From the NCBI RefSeq assembly GCF_021134715.1, contig NC_060024.1:3906001-3970000 (forward strand): a DNA stretch of 64,000 bases, read 5' to 3'. Source of the stretch: Daphnia pulex (Eukaryota; Arthropoda; Branchiopoda; Diplostraca; Daphniidae). The translations under genes were made by a program, and so were the position numbers. A model generated the notes under the pieces. The model was given only the letters and a program-made list of their open reading frames with translations, did no database searches and was not told the DNA's origin. How positions within the stretch are numbered: position 1 is the stretch's first letter; each line of letters begins with the position of its first letter. Below, in pieces: positions 24,210 to 33,297 of the stretch.

Positions 24210-25369
24210 TTAAAAATGCATCGACAATTGACGATAAAAACATGTAGAAATTAAATCTTTATGAGCTGTTTTCTGATTATCACATTCGAGTTGTAAAACT
24301 TGGGTATCATGAGACACTTTTTCCCGTAAAAATACAATCTGATTCAAAGTGAATACTTTCCAACTCGTTTCTGATAAAAATTCAAGATCTACAATGAAAA
24401 TTTGCCACACCATAACTATGTGGCTCACATGGATTGAAGATTTGTTTTGCACAAAGGGTACTGGATCGTCCGCTGTAGAACCAAATCGAGCCCAAGCGGA
24501 AGGCAAAAGGTGATCTTCAAGAACTCTGATATATTTTTCTGCTGTGAGACGTCTATTGATATGATGGATAGCCCCCGCTCCATCGAAAGAGAACTATCCC
24601 CATACAGGTATCGACTTCCGGCCACTCCGCTTGACGGAAAATGTATGTCCTGGAACAAATCGGGTTCCGTTTGTTCGAATAACGAACGGACGGCCACACT
24701 CATGCGATCTGTGCAGAGTATGGAACAACACATAATACATATAAAATATATAAATATATATATAAATATAGTTACATATAAAATAATATATAAATAACCA
24801 TTTCAAATGTAATAAAATCAAATCCCACCCGAAAGCTTTTTCATCACTAAAGATGACTGACTGCCACCATTGCTCGTCTTTGTCGGTATATGCCGTTGCA
24901 AAAGCCATCCTCTGTTCCTTCTGCGCATTGGTAAGAAATTCTTTTTTGGCTGCTACTCTGCAGTGCAATCCCTCCTTTTGTAGTCGGCGGAAAATTGTAG
25001 TAACATCAATTGGCAATTGGTATACATCTTTGTCGTAAATTTATAATAAAACCAAAATTGATTTTTTATAAAGTACAATTTTCGAACCTTTTAATTCTTG
25101 TAAGCTTGTTATTGGTTTTGCTCTTACAGCTGCCAATAACCTTGCGTCATCCAACGGGGATGTTTTACCAGGTCGACCTGATCCTATAACCGTCTCGTCA
25201 CATCCAGCGTTTCTTCATATCGTTGAATCCATCTTCGCACTGTTTCCCGATGGCAACCAACGACCTCAGCAATATCAGTCTCTGGAGTTCTTAACTGGTG
25301 CATGCCAACGATTACTCCTTTATCCTGCAGTGACAGATGATTTCCCTGTGACGCTGAAACATCTCGCAT
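24210..25369 (-). pseudogene. Tc1/mariner-like transposase with two introns, inactivated
   Basis: The N-terminus has a helix-turn-helix block (IAEVVGCHRETVRRWIQRYE) and a GSGRPGKTS linker. Then come FRRLQKEGLHCRVAAKKEFL, the first catalytic Asp in IFSDEKAFG, and RTNGTRFVPGHTFSVKRSGR ending VWG. Two GT-AG inserts at 25028-25087 (60 bp, phase 1) and 24709-24828 (120 bp, phase 2) restore the frame exactly when removed. Defects are a frameshift near 25190, a TAG in place of the Trp in WGW just after VWG, and QNKSSIH where QDN with the second catalytic Asp is expected. The C-terminal DDE/DDD acid region is degraded. Terminal inverted repeats were not found. Confidence 0.75.
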
Positions 25370-25734
25370 AATTCGTTAATTCACTATCATAAGAGGGGGG
25401 TCACATTTAAATAAAACCGAATGGACTGATCTCGTCAATGGAAAATTGGCACAATTGCGCTCTATAAAAGGAGAGAACAAATTATATGGGTGCATCATTT
25501 CATTTTTCATCGTTGATAAATAATGAATGACGAACACACACGCATTGATTTTGCTGTTGCCCATGTCGACTCCTATTTGGATGCGTGAACGGATGTAATT
25601 TTTTTACGAGCAACATTTGAGATAATATGTTCAATTTCATAATCTGTTGTCAAGACAAACATTTCATATTCAATTAATTTAGCATTGCCGCAGACGGTTT
25701 CATATTTGAATGCCGGTAAATGCAGCAAACTGAG

Positions 25735-26034
25735 TTCTGTGTTTCCGTCCTAGGATGCATCTCGACCGATGGCCCATGCTTCGTAAGAAAAGTTGACGGT
25801 CTACACCTAGATGCGCAAACCTACATCAAAAATCTATCCCACCTTTCAGAATCTCTGGTTGTCTGGGAACCAAAAGAAAAAGGCTGGCGTTTCGCTCAAT
25901 GTGGTAAAAGAGACTATTGCGAAGCTGTGAGGCTTTGGTTTGATTCCCAAACCAGCCTTAAACTTATTCCCTGGCCAGAACCAGTTCAGAACATTTTCCC
26001 AATGAAGAAGATATGGAATGCCTTGCTGGATTAA
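25735..26034 (+). pseudogene. Second Tc1/mariner-like transposase relic, C-terminal fragment
   Basis: A 100-codon fragment reads VLGCISTDGPCFVRKVDGLH, then AQTYIKNL, then EAVRLWFDSQTSLKLIPWPE and IFPMKKIWNALLD. This is the tail of a Tc1-like transposase, where IPWPARSPDLNPIENIW is expected. The second Asp block (normally QDN) and the DLNPIE acid block are both lost. It faces the first relic and belongs to a different sequence variant, so it is not simply its other end. Confidence 0.65.
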
Positions 26035-26039
26035 CTGAA

Positions 26040-26439
26040 TCATCGTGTGATTTGAAGAGCCACCATTAATAGCCTCTGGGATACGATTAATGATAACTGG
26101 ATTACAATTATAAGTAAAAGATGTCTTAACAATACAATTTTTTCTATTCCTGATGTATGTGCGGACATTTTGTTAAAAATAAACCAAAATAATTAGTTCT
26201 CATATTTTTCAATTCATTATTATTTTATTTATTTTTTTCCGTTATTGCTTTCATAATTATTCACTCAAACATAAAAAACGATTTCTTCTTATTCTTATGT
26301 GTTGCTCCACCACTAATAGTATTTTACCGGGCAAGATTTAAATAAGGTTTCTGCTATCGCAACTAGATGTCTATGTTAAGTTAATTTTCTTTTAAATGCC
26401 TTAGTTGGCCTGCCGCGATTTTTTTACAGGATACTCTAG
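26040..26439. other. AT-rich gap, nothing recognised
   Basis: Spacer between the transposase relic and the first Unc-89-like exon. It ends with an acceptor-like TACTCTAG. Confidence 0.5.
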
Positions 26440-27611
26440 GTGAGGGTAGGTGAGAGCGACTACGAAATCAGCGTGTCCAACGAGCTGGGCACGTCCGAGT
26501 CGAAAGGGGAAGTCACCGTCAAGAAGATCTTTTCAGCTCCTTCGTCCATGCAAAGGTTCTTCGATCTGCAACAACTGCCCGGCTACGACTGCAAGTTCAT
26601 GGCCAAGATCAGTGGCCTGGCCAAACCAACCGTCGCCTGTACTTTCAACGGAGAAGAAATTGCCGAGTCGGAAAAGTACATGATCAAACGAGACGGAGAC
26701 ATGTGCGTTTTTTTATGTTCGCAACTGCGCTCCTAATCGGGCCGGTCGCTATGTCCGCATCCTAACCAATCCGGAAGGTAAGGACCTTTGCGAGGTCCAA
26801 CTGGAAGTGGTGGACAAGATCGAGAAGAAGGAAAAGGAGGAGGCTCCTCATTCTTGAAACGCATCGGTGACTGCGAAGTCTACGAAGGAATGACGAACGA
26901 ATAAGTTTACGGCCTGCGCTTCTGAATTCCCCGAGTCCGAGCACGAATGGTTACGCAACGTACAGAAGTTGACGGCCGGCGGGCGGATGAAGATGGAATA
27001 AGAGGGCAATGAACTTCTCCGCTTGACCATCAAGTTCGTGGAGGTAGCGGATGTCGACGAATATTCCTATATTCACTCACCGTTCGGGCAAAGTGACTTG
27101 CTCGGTCAAATAGAGTTTCGACACTCTCGACAGCTGACCCAAAAAGTCGGTCGGCGATCATTACGCCGATTTCGACAAATTCCTCAACATCGGCGTTCCT
27201 GTGCCTCAGCCGGATCGCCCCATCATCCATTTGATCCACGACCGCTACCTGACCCTCTTCTGGAAGACTTCGGTGTCCATTGGCCCGCGCATTCCCGTCA
27301 CTTATCACGTGGAAATGTGCGAATGCCCAGATGGCAACTGGCAAAAGGTAATTTCAATTTGTATAAATAATAAATATATAAATAATAAATAATACAATAA
27401 TATCAATTGGAATGAATGTTCATTATTTTCACTTATTTATCCATTTGTTTCCATCAAGTTCAATCGGGAATCAAAGTATGTAGCTGTGAGGTCCGCAATT
27501 TGTATCCGTACCCAAATTACCGATTCCGCATTCGCGTCGAATCAGTACGGAGTATCGGATCCTTCGCCCTACAATTCCACCAGCCGTGACAAGCCCGAGC
27601 CGATGCCCGTC
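26440..27611 (+). pseudogene. Unc-89/obscurin-like fragment A: two Ig domains and a fibronectin III domain
   Basis: Reads GESDYEISVSNELGTSESKG (end of one Ig), PGYDCKFMAKISGLAKPTVA through GRYVRILTNPEGKDLCEVQL (Ig), EHEWLRNVQKLTAGGRMKME (Ig), then PVPQPDRPIIHLIHDRYLTL, PVTYHVEMCECPDGNWQK and an exon at 27459 with YPNYRFRIRVE (FN3). The order matches the region just before the first kinase domain of Unc-89, a giant sarcomere M-line protein. It is broken: frameshifts near 26710 and 26905, TAA at 26999-27001, and another shift near 27100. The upstream start is missing and the 3' side is cut by a DNA transposon at 27612. Confidence 0.85.
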
Positions 27612-30123
27612 AGGGGCTGTTCATAAATTACGTAGTAGCTTTTTTTGTGTGTTTCGTACCACCTCCCCTCTAGTTACGTAGTAAACGCGAAGACCCCCCC
27701 CCCTAAAAATCCCAACATAAAAAGTCTGATATAAATTGGTTAAAAAACTGTATTTGAAAAACTTTATAAGTTTTACATACAACATCAGAAATATTGATTG
27801 ATTGGCAGTTACTGTGTTACAAACAATTCCAGCAGGATAATTTTTTTTTAAATTCACTCATCGTTCTCCCACGGATTAGAAAAATGCTCTTCAAGCGTCA
27901 CAACTGGGCACGACAAGATTGAGGGCTTTTCGACAAATTGTGGGATTCCAGAAATATCCAATTCGTCTTTGTCAATCCATTCTGCGCCCTCTCCTTTGGA
28001 GCCATTAATGTCATCTGATACAATAATATCCATCATCTCTCTCTGTCGCATCGCTGCGATGCGAACAGGTCTAGTTCTTGAGACAATGATCTCTTTCTCA
28101 ACGACTGCGTTTTCGCTTTGAGTCTTCTTTTTGTGAACGATCATATGACTCTTCAGCATAACTTTTGATGCGAAATAAAGCGAACATATTTGGCAAATTC
28201 TATCCGATAGCTGTGACTGAACTGAGGGTGTGTACAGATTATAAGGGGGCGTTAGGAATTCTTTAGTTGAAGAAGGCAATAAGTCACGTGAAAGATGAAG
28301 CGATAAAAATAAAGATGGAAAGACGTGACTTTCAAAGCCACTTCGATCGGGAGCTTTTATTCCTTTGTTAGTTTGGATCAACGGAATCGGAGGAGGAATA
28401 AACCGCGTAGGAACAACGGCCAAGTATGAGCTTCTCGGCTCGTTACAACAAATTAGATTTTTACACTTAACAATTTGCGTAAAGTACTGGCTAGTGCGAA
28501 CATGCTCCGAAAACCAATACTGATCTTTTACATTGAGCTGATCTTGACTGAGTGCATAATAATCCAGATCCACATATTCAGCAACACAAGGATAGCCATC
28601 GAATACTACTTCGCTCCATACCTCTGCTAGAGTAGTCCCAGATTTTTTAAAGTTTTGTTTTTCAAGTGCCACATCGATGGTATTACCAGCTTCGTCGAGG
28701 TGGTCCCCTAGTGATTATGCGGAAGAATTAACCCAGATAGTGGACGACTTAAAGGGGCCATTCTCCGTTTTGTTCGATTATGGGCACTCCTGCCTTTTAT
28801 GTGAAAACATATAAATGAAAAAGCGTTTTGTATATGTGTATATAAAAAATCTCATCCGATAGGGTTATTAGAAAGTCGATATTACCTGGTGCATTTGTAA
28901 AGATGAAAATTGCATCAAGATCATGTGGCAGAAAGTGATGTATAGCAACTTCAATAACTTTGTTGTAACGAGGATTTTCGTCGGGACCCCCATCAACTAG
29001 GTAGAAAGAAAATAGTTGTATAGAAGGTGTTAGAAATTACATTTAAATTTGATTTATACCTGAGAACATAACAATCGGCTTCACTTTATCAACTGAACTT
29101 TTTGTTATAGAATTGAATTCAGGGAGGTTCAGTAATCGTTCAAAGTCCATACAATGAATTAAAGCAGTTGATGAACAATGTTTGCCGGAGCGGATGGCGA
29201 CACAAGTTGGACCTGAATATCCGCTACAGCAACAACAGCTGAAATAAGAGCTTCTCGACGATAATCACGGAACCTTTTTTGATTTTGTTGGTGATCTTGT
29301 AAATTTTTAAGCTTTTTTTTACATTCTTCCAGCTTTCTCTTCTTAGACTTGAGTATTGCCTGTTCTTCTACAGTTAGCATGTCCATTTTTTTCGATTATA
29401 AAGACCAACCAAATCCCCATTTAATAGGTCAATTTCATTTTTAGTTGCTTCTTGGGCAGGCGTCTTCGCAGAACTGGTACTTTTTGAAGAAATGCTCTCC
29501 TCTGTTTCAGAGTCCGTCGATACAGGCTCGCGAAACTGATCCGAATCAGGTTGAAATTCTAGTTCTTGTGGGCTTTCGATCGCTGTTTTGGTTTTTAAAT
29601 GCGATGTCGATGAGTTGGCGAAAAATTGCATTAGTTCACCTCTCTTTTTCGCAGCAATAGCAGTAAGATTTTTAAGATATTCTTCAGCTTTTGGTTTTAT
29701 CACCAACGGTATATTTTCTGAACTTAATTTTATTGACTCCCATTCTTTGTAAAGTTCTTTTTGGCAAGTTTCTTTTTTCTTGTCTGGATAAGCTTTACAA
29801 TCTGCCTGAAATAATTGTTGGTAAATATTAGGCTGAGACATTGTTGACCAAGGTCGGGGCGAACAACAACTGGGATGAAATGAGACATCAAATTTCCTAA
29901 TTTGCCATTCAATAGGGATTTCCCCATCATGTCTAGACCTGTCTGGAAGCTCCACCCCTATCCTGCCCGGCTACTGCAGCAGAGTTAACATTTTTTTCCA
30001 GATTTTTTTTTTTTTACACTACGTAGTAAATATGGAAACACCCCCCTCCCCCCGAAGCAAACCGTAGTATTTCGTCAGACCCCCCCCCCCTAAAACGTAC
30101 TACGTAATTTATAAACAGCCCCT
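27612..30123 (-). mobile_element. 2.5-kb TIR DNA transposon inserted in the Unc-89-like pseudogene
   Basis: Terminal inverted repeats begin AGGGGCTGTTCATAAATTAC on the left (27612) and match the reverse complement of the right end (30123) with one difference in about 26 bp. Further sub-terminal TACGTAGTAAA motifs and C-runs are shared by both ends. Unc-89-like coding sequence continues directly on either side (EPMP ... DVTYNPE). No exact target-site duplication is visible (left flank CCCGTC, right flank CGGACGTC). The element encodes one minus-strand transposase-like gene. CAGGG-type ends recall hAT elements, but the protein does not look like a hAT transposase. Confidence 0.88.
27854..29841 (-). 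pseudogene. Transposase-like gene of the TIR element, unclassified lineage
   Basis: From an ATG at 29841 the protein starts with a coiled, Lys/Glu-rich region (IYQQLFQADCKAYPDKKKET, later KSKKRKLEECKKKLKNLQDH). After introns comes a core with KPIVMFS-VDGGPDENPRYN, HHFLPHDLDAIFIFTNAPG, RRMAPLSRPLSGLI, EVWSEVVFDGYPCVAEYVD, VRTSQYFTQIVKCKNLICC, and a C2H2 zinc finger (CQICSLYFASKVMLKSHMIVH, positions about 28120-28190). I remember this set of blocks from multicopy metazoan predicted proteins without a functional name. Conserved Asp/Glu residues could form a DDE-type site; that is inference. Breaks: a one-base deletion around 28710 (creating TAG), and frame changes near 29160 and 29380. The element is therefore non-autonomous now. 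Confidence 0.65.
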
Positions 30124-30656
30124 CGGACGTCACTTACAATCCTGAAAGTTGCTGCTACTTACCCAAAAACTTTAATCTTGATCCTCCTTCTCACGACGGA
30201 TACACTCACGCCCCTCGCTTTTTGCGCCATGTAAAATTAACGCATTGCATTTGTAATTCACAATTAAATCATTGATTTGATTTATGGTGAATAGGAAACG
30301 GACGCCCAATACCGAATCAAGAACCAGTGTGCTTCGCTCTTCTGGTTCGTTTACGGGTACCCGAAACAAACCGTCCAATTCTTCCACAGCGACGAGCCCA
30401 TCGAAATGAGCGGCCGTTACGACTTCTGTTATTCGCGCAACGGCCCGCTGACGCTGTTCGTTAACCGCATGCTAAACAGAGATGCCGGCACGTACGAGGC
30501 GGTTGCCATCAATCCGTTTGGTGAGGCCAGGCAGCAGATTAAACTAGATGTAGCTGAACATCCGCGCTTCATCGTCCGAACGAAAGAGAACATCTGCGTC
30601 ACCCGCGAAACCGGTCAGATTCATTGTCGCATCACTGGCTACCCAGAATGGGAGGT
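30124..30656 (+). pseudogene. Unc-89/obscurin-like fragment B: linker and Ig domain
   Basis: Directly after the transposon the frame resumes with DVTYNPESCCYLP and HDGYTHAPRFLRH, then a short intron (donor after the CAT near 30230, acceptor GTGAATAG before 30296). An Ig domain follows: YRIKNQCASLFWFVYGYPKQ, DEPIEMSGRYDFCYSRNGPL, DAGTYEAVAINPFGEARQQI, then FIVRTKENICVTRETGQIHC and ITGYPEWE. The order is that of Unc-89 between the FN3 domain and the next Ig. The last 68 bp are duplicated at 33170-33237, where the gene resumes after a foreign block. Confidence 0.85.
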
Positions 30657-30667
30657 GGGAAGACCTC

Positions 30668-30766
30668 AAAGTTTTCCACTTCAAAATTTGTACTTTTTAC
30701 TAAACACTTGCACTGTCGCCACCAGAGGCATTACAAATTTCGACGAATTTTGAAGTGGAAAACTTT
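30668..30766. repeat. 21-bp perfect inverted repeat at the left edge of the insert
   Basis: AAAGTTTTCCACTTCAAAATT at 30668-30688 is the exact reverse complement of 30746-30766, separated by 57 bp. It sits 11 bp after the left copy of the 68-bp repeat and 40 bp before the first novel coding exon. Confidence 0.85.
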
Positions 30767-30821
30767 AAAAACTGTTATCGCTTTTCACAGCGAAAATACA
30801 CAAACAATGGCGTGTATTGAT

Positions 30822-32325
30822 GACGATTTTCGGTAATTAAACCTACAATTTTTAAAAAAATATAATTAGCTTTAATTATTATTTATTTTTATAGGAGATC
30901 CGTGGAGGAATCAATCTGCCATACACGAAAAAGAAGACGAGGCAAAAGATTTATGCGTCAAACACTATGTCAAGTTCCTGTTAGAGGAAGAGATAATGAC
31001 TTGGTAATTTTTTTTTAAATTCTTAAATTATATTATATTTAATTAAATTATATTAATTTAATTTATTTATATTACATTCTTAAATTAAATTATATATTTC
31101 TTTTCTATTCTACATTCAGGAATTATCTCCCTGGAAGAGATTTTGATGAGTACCAACTTTTCATCAAGCAAAATTTGCACCCGGGGGGTGGGGTATACCC
31201 CCACGTTGGTCAAGTGGAATTGGACAAACTCATCACAAAAAACAAGTGGAAAAAAAATGAGTTTACGTATCCCAAAGGATACCAGCATGCATGTACACTG
31301 CTGGTGTACCTCCCATATGGATTAAGTATGTTCAAATATTTTTTATTTATTTATTTTTACATTTTTTGTATTAATGTCTTATTTTTATTTTACAGAATAC
31401 AAGATCACCATCATAGATTCGATAAAGGACTACGCCGTCACAGATGCGTATCTGAAAATGTTTGAAACCCTCTATCGTAGCGGAAAAGTTCCTGGATACA
31501 TTTTCCGCCAAAAGGAACAACTTCCAGTTGCTGCTGAGCAGCTAACTGTTGTTTCCACCACAGCAACAAATGGTAACATTTTCATTTATTTAATTGATAT
31601 TAGAAATTGAAAAGAAAATTTTTTTTTCATTTTTTTCAGGTGTAGAATATTCAAGTAGCGACGTACGCTACAAGAACCGCCCAATGGAGGGATATGTAGT
31701 GACATTCCAGAGCCCTACAGACAAAATTGAAAGTTTCAAGACATCGGCCGAGTCAGAAGAGGCAAGAAAAAAAGAAGAAGAGAAGAAAAAGATGGAAATC
31801 AAAGATTTAAGGCAGCAGTTTGATCTTTTGGGACTTCAGCAGTCCAAAATCAAAAGTCAGATGGCGAAACTTCAAGAAGAGAAGATTAAATCTGAGGCGT
31901 TGCAAAAAAAAATCCTTGAAGATGCTGAGCTGTGGCAAGAGAAAAGCAGCGAAATTGAACAACAGACAGCGGCCAACGAGCAGCGACTTATGCAACAAAA
32001 AACATTACACGAACATGTCCATTACTACTACCTGGTCACGTGTAATTCGACGCCAGTGTCCTGTCGTTTTGTTTCCTCTTTTGTATTCCGCAAACCCGAT
32101 CGACTGGGCCGTGGCTGGTCCACCCTTATTAGCAGCCGTCTCATCGACACAGCAACCCAACACAGACGTACCTGGAACCTGTGGAGAGCAGCCCACAAGG
32201 TCCACCTCCGGTTTGAAGCAGCTACCTGTCAGCAATTTTCCCGGTCCAACTGCACGAGACACACATCGTTAGCAGCACTTTCGAAGGTCACCACGGTCAC
32301 CTCCAAGCCACTCTGCACAACATAA
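30822..32325 (+). CDS. Unrecognised multi-exon protein with C-terminal coiled coil, within the Unc-89 insert
   Basis: Exons 30822-30832, 30895-31003, 31120-31325, 31396-31572 and 31640-32325 join in phase through AT-rich introns of 62-116 bp. The N-terminal 150 residues form a compact-looking domain: DPWRNQSAIHEKEDEAKDLC, HYVKFLLEEEIMTWNYLPGR, GQVELDKLITKNKWKKNEFT, YKITIIDSIKDYAVTDAYLK. From about 31740 a charged coiled coil follows (ESEEARKKEEEKKKMEIKDL to QTAANEQRLMQQ). After about 32005 the reading frame continues into GC-richer sequence of different character, so the true C-terminus may be near 32000. The first exon is uncertain. The general layout recalls small nuclear regulators such as BEN-type proteins, but I cannot assign a family. 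Confidence 0.5.
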
Positions 32326-32376
32326 CGATCTTCTTTTTCTTCCGCAGCGACACTTGACTACGATCGATGTCGCTCT

Positions 32377-33297
32377 ATGGGTACTTCCTTATTCTCGCAG
32401 TATCGCCATTTGCAAAGTGTCTTCCCCGCAGATATTTTTGTGATCCCCAGATCCATGCCCGACTGGGCTCTAACTTCCACCGTTGCCCAGAGGAACGGTG
32501 AAAAAATCATCATCCGTCTACACATTAACAACCGCAGCGACTACGCCTATTTCTACCAAGTACAGGGCAGACCAGACACCAAGAACCCTGATTACATCAA
32601 GATCGCGACAAACTGGAAACCCGCTATCTTCAGACGTATCTACGCCTCCAACACCCACAAAAGCGGACTAGGCTGTTCTCGCCTCTACAACCACATCAAG
32701 GATAGGACCTGGGGCTACTTCCAACCTTTCCCAGAGGACGACACCCAGTGGATATCCTACACCTACGTGGAAGCCAGTTATCACTCACTCCTCTGTGACA
32801 AAGGGTGGAGGTCACCATCCCCCGGAGGACTGGACGCCACCCGACTGGACAACGACGTCTACGCCCTCCGGCTCCAGAACAACCCCCAAGTCCCGAGACA
32901 TTGGAACCGAAACCCCAACAACACAACACGGGCGGAAGCACAACAACAACAAAAGGACAGCGCTCCCGCCTCTTCCTCCGCTTCCACCGGATCAGCTAGT
33001 AGCAACCCTCCACACAAGGAAATACAACCAACCAAGGCGACCACTCCTCCTTCATCACCCGGCAAAGCAACCACTCCGCCTTCATCACCCATCAAGGCGA
33101 CCACTCCTCCTGCATCACCTACACGACCTCCTTCCAGTGACGAAGAGGATTACAACGGTTTCCCATCCAAACATCTTCGTCACCCGCGAACCCGGTCAGA
33201 TTCATTGTCGCATCACTGGCTACCCAGTATGCGAGGTAGTTTTATCTCGATTTCAAAATTGATCCTTCCGCTCCCGTATTATTTTAATTTATTTTGA
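32377..33297 (+). CDS. Unrecognised GC-rich ORF with Pro/Ser/Thr tail, running into the Unc-89 duplication
   Basis: A single open frame of 306 codons. The first 160 residues look globular with many aromatic residues (SMPDWALTSTVAQRNGEKII, FYQVQGRPDTKNPDYIKIAT, WGYFQPFPEDDTQWISYTYV). Then come an Asn/Gln-rich linker and three ten-residue repeats of the KATTPPSSP type (about 33040-33125). The last 40 residues are the out-of-frame Unc-89 exon copy, so the native stop was lost or replaced at about 33168. GC content and codon use differ sharply from the AT-rich gene just upstream. It could be a retroelement structural protein; I cannot tell. Confidence 0.45.
   Translation: MGTSLFSQYRHLQSVFPADIFVIPRSMPDWALTSTVAQRNGEKIIIRLHINNRSDYAYFYQVQGRPDTKNPDYIKIATNWKPAIFRRIYASNTHKSGLGCSRLYNHIKDRTWGYFQPFPEDDTQWISYTYVEASYHSLLCDKGWRSPSPGGLDATRLDNDVYALRLQNNPQVPRHWNRNPNNTTRAEAQQQQKDSAPASSSASTGSASSNPPHKEIQPTKATTPPSSPGKATTPPSSPIKATTPPASPTRPPSSDEEDYNGFPSKHLRHPRTRSDSLSHHWLPSMRGSFISISKLILPLPYYFNLF

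Larger units (their letters stand above)
30589..33237 (+). repeat. 68-bp direct repeats of Unc-89 exon sequence flanking a 2.5-kb insert
   Basis: 30589-30656 and 33170-33237 match at 64 of 68 positions by direct count. Both encode N-I-C/F-V-T-R-E-x-G-Q-I-H-C-R-I-T-G-Y-P and stop at a GAGGT splice-donor-like end. This is far longer than a normal transposon target duplication. Confidence 0.92.

Noticed and set aside
24447..24797. Plus-strand 116-codon frame
   Set aside because: Antisense shadow of the Tc1-like transposase, ending in TA-rich intron sequence.
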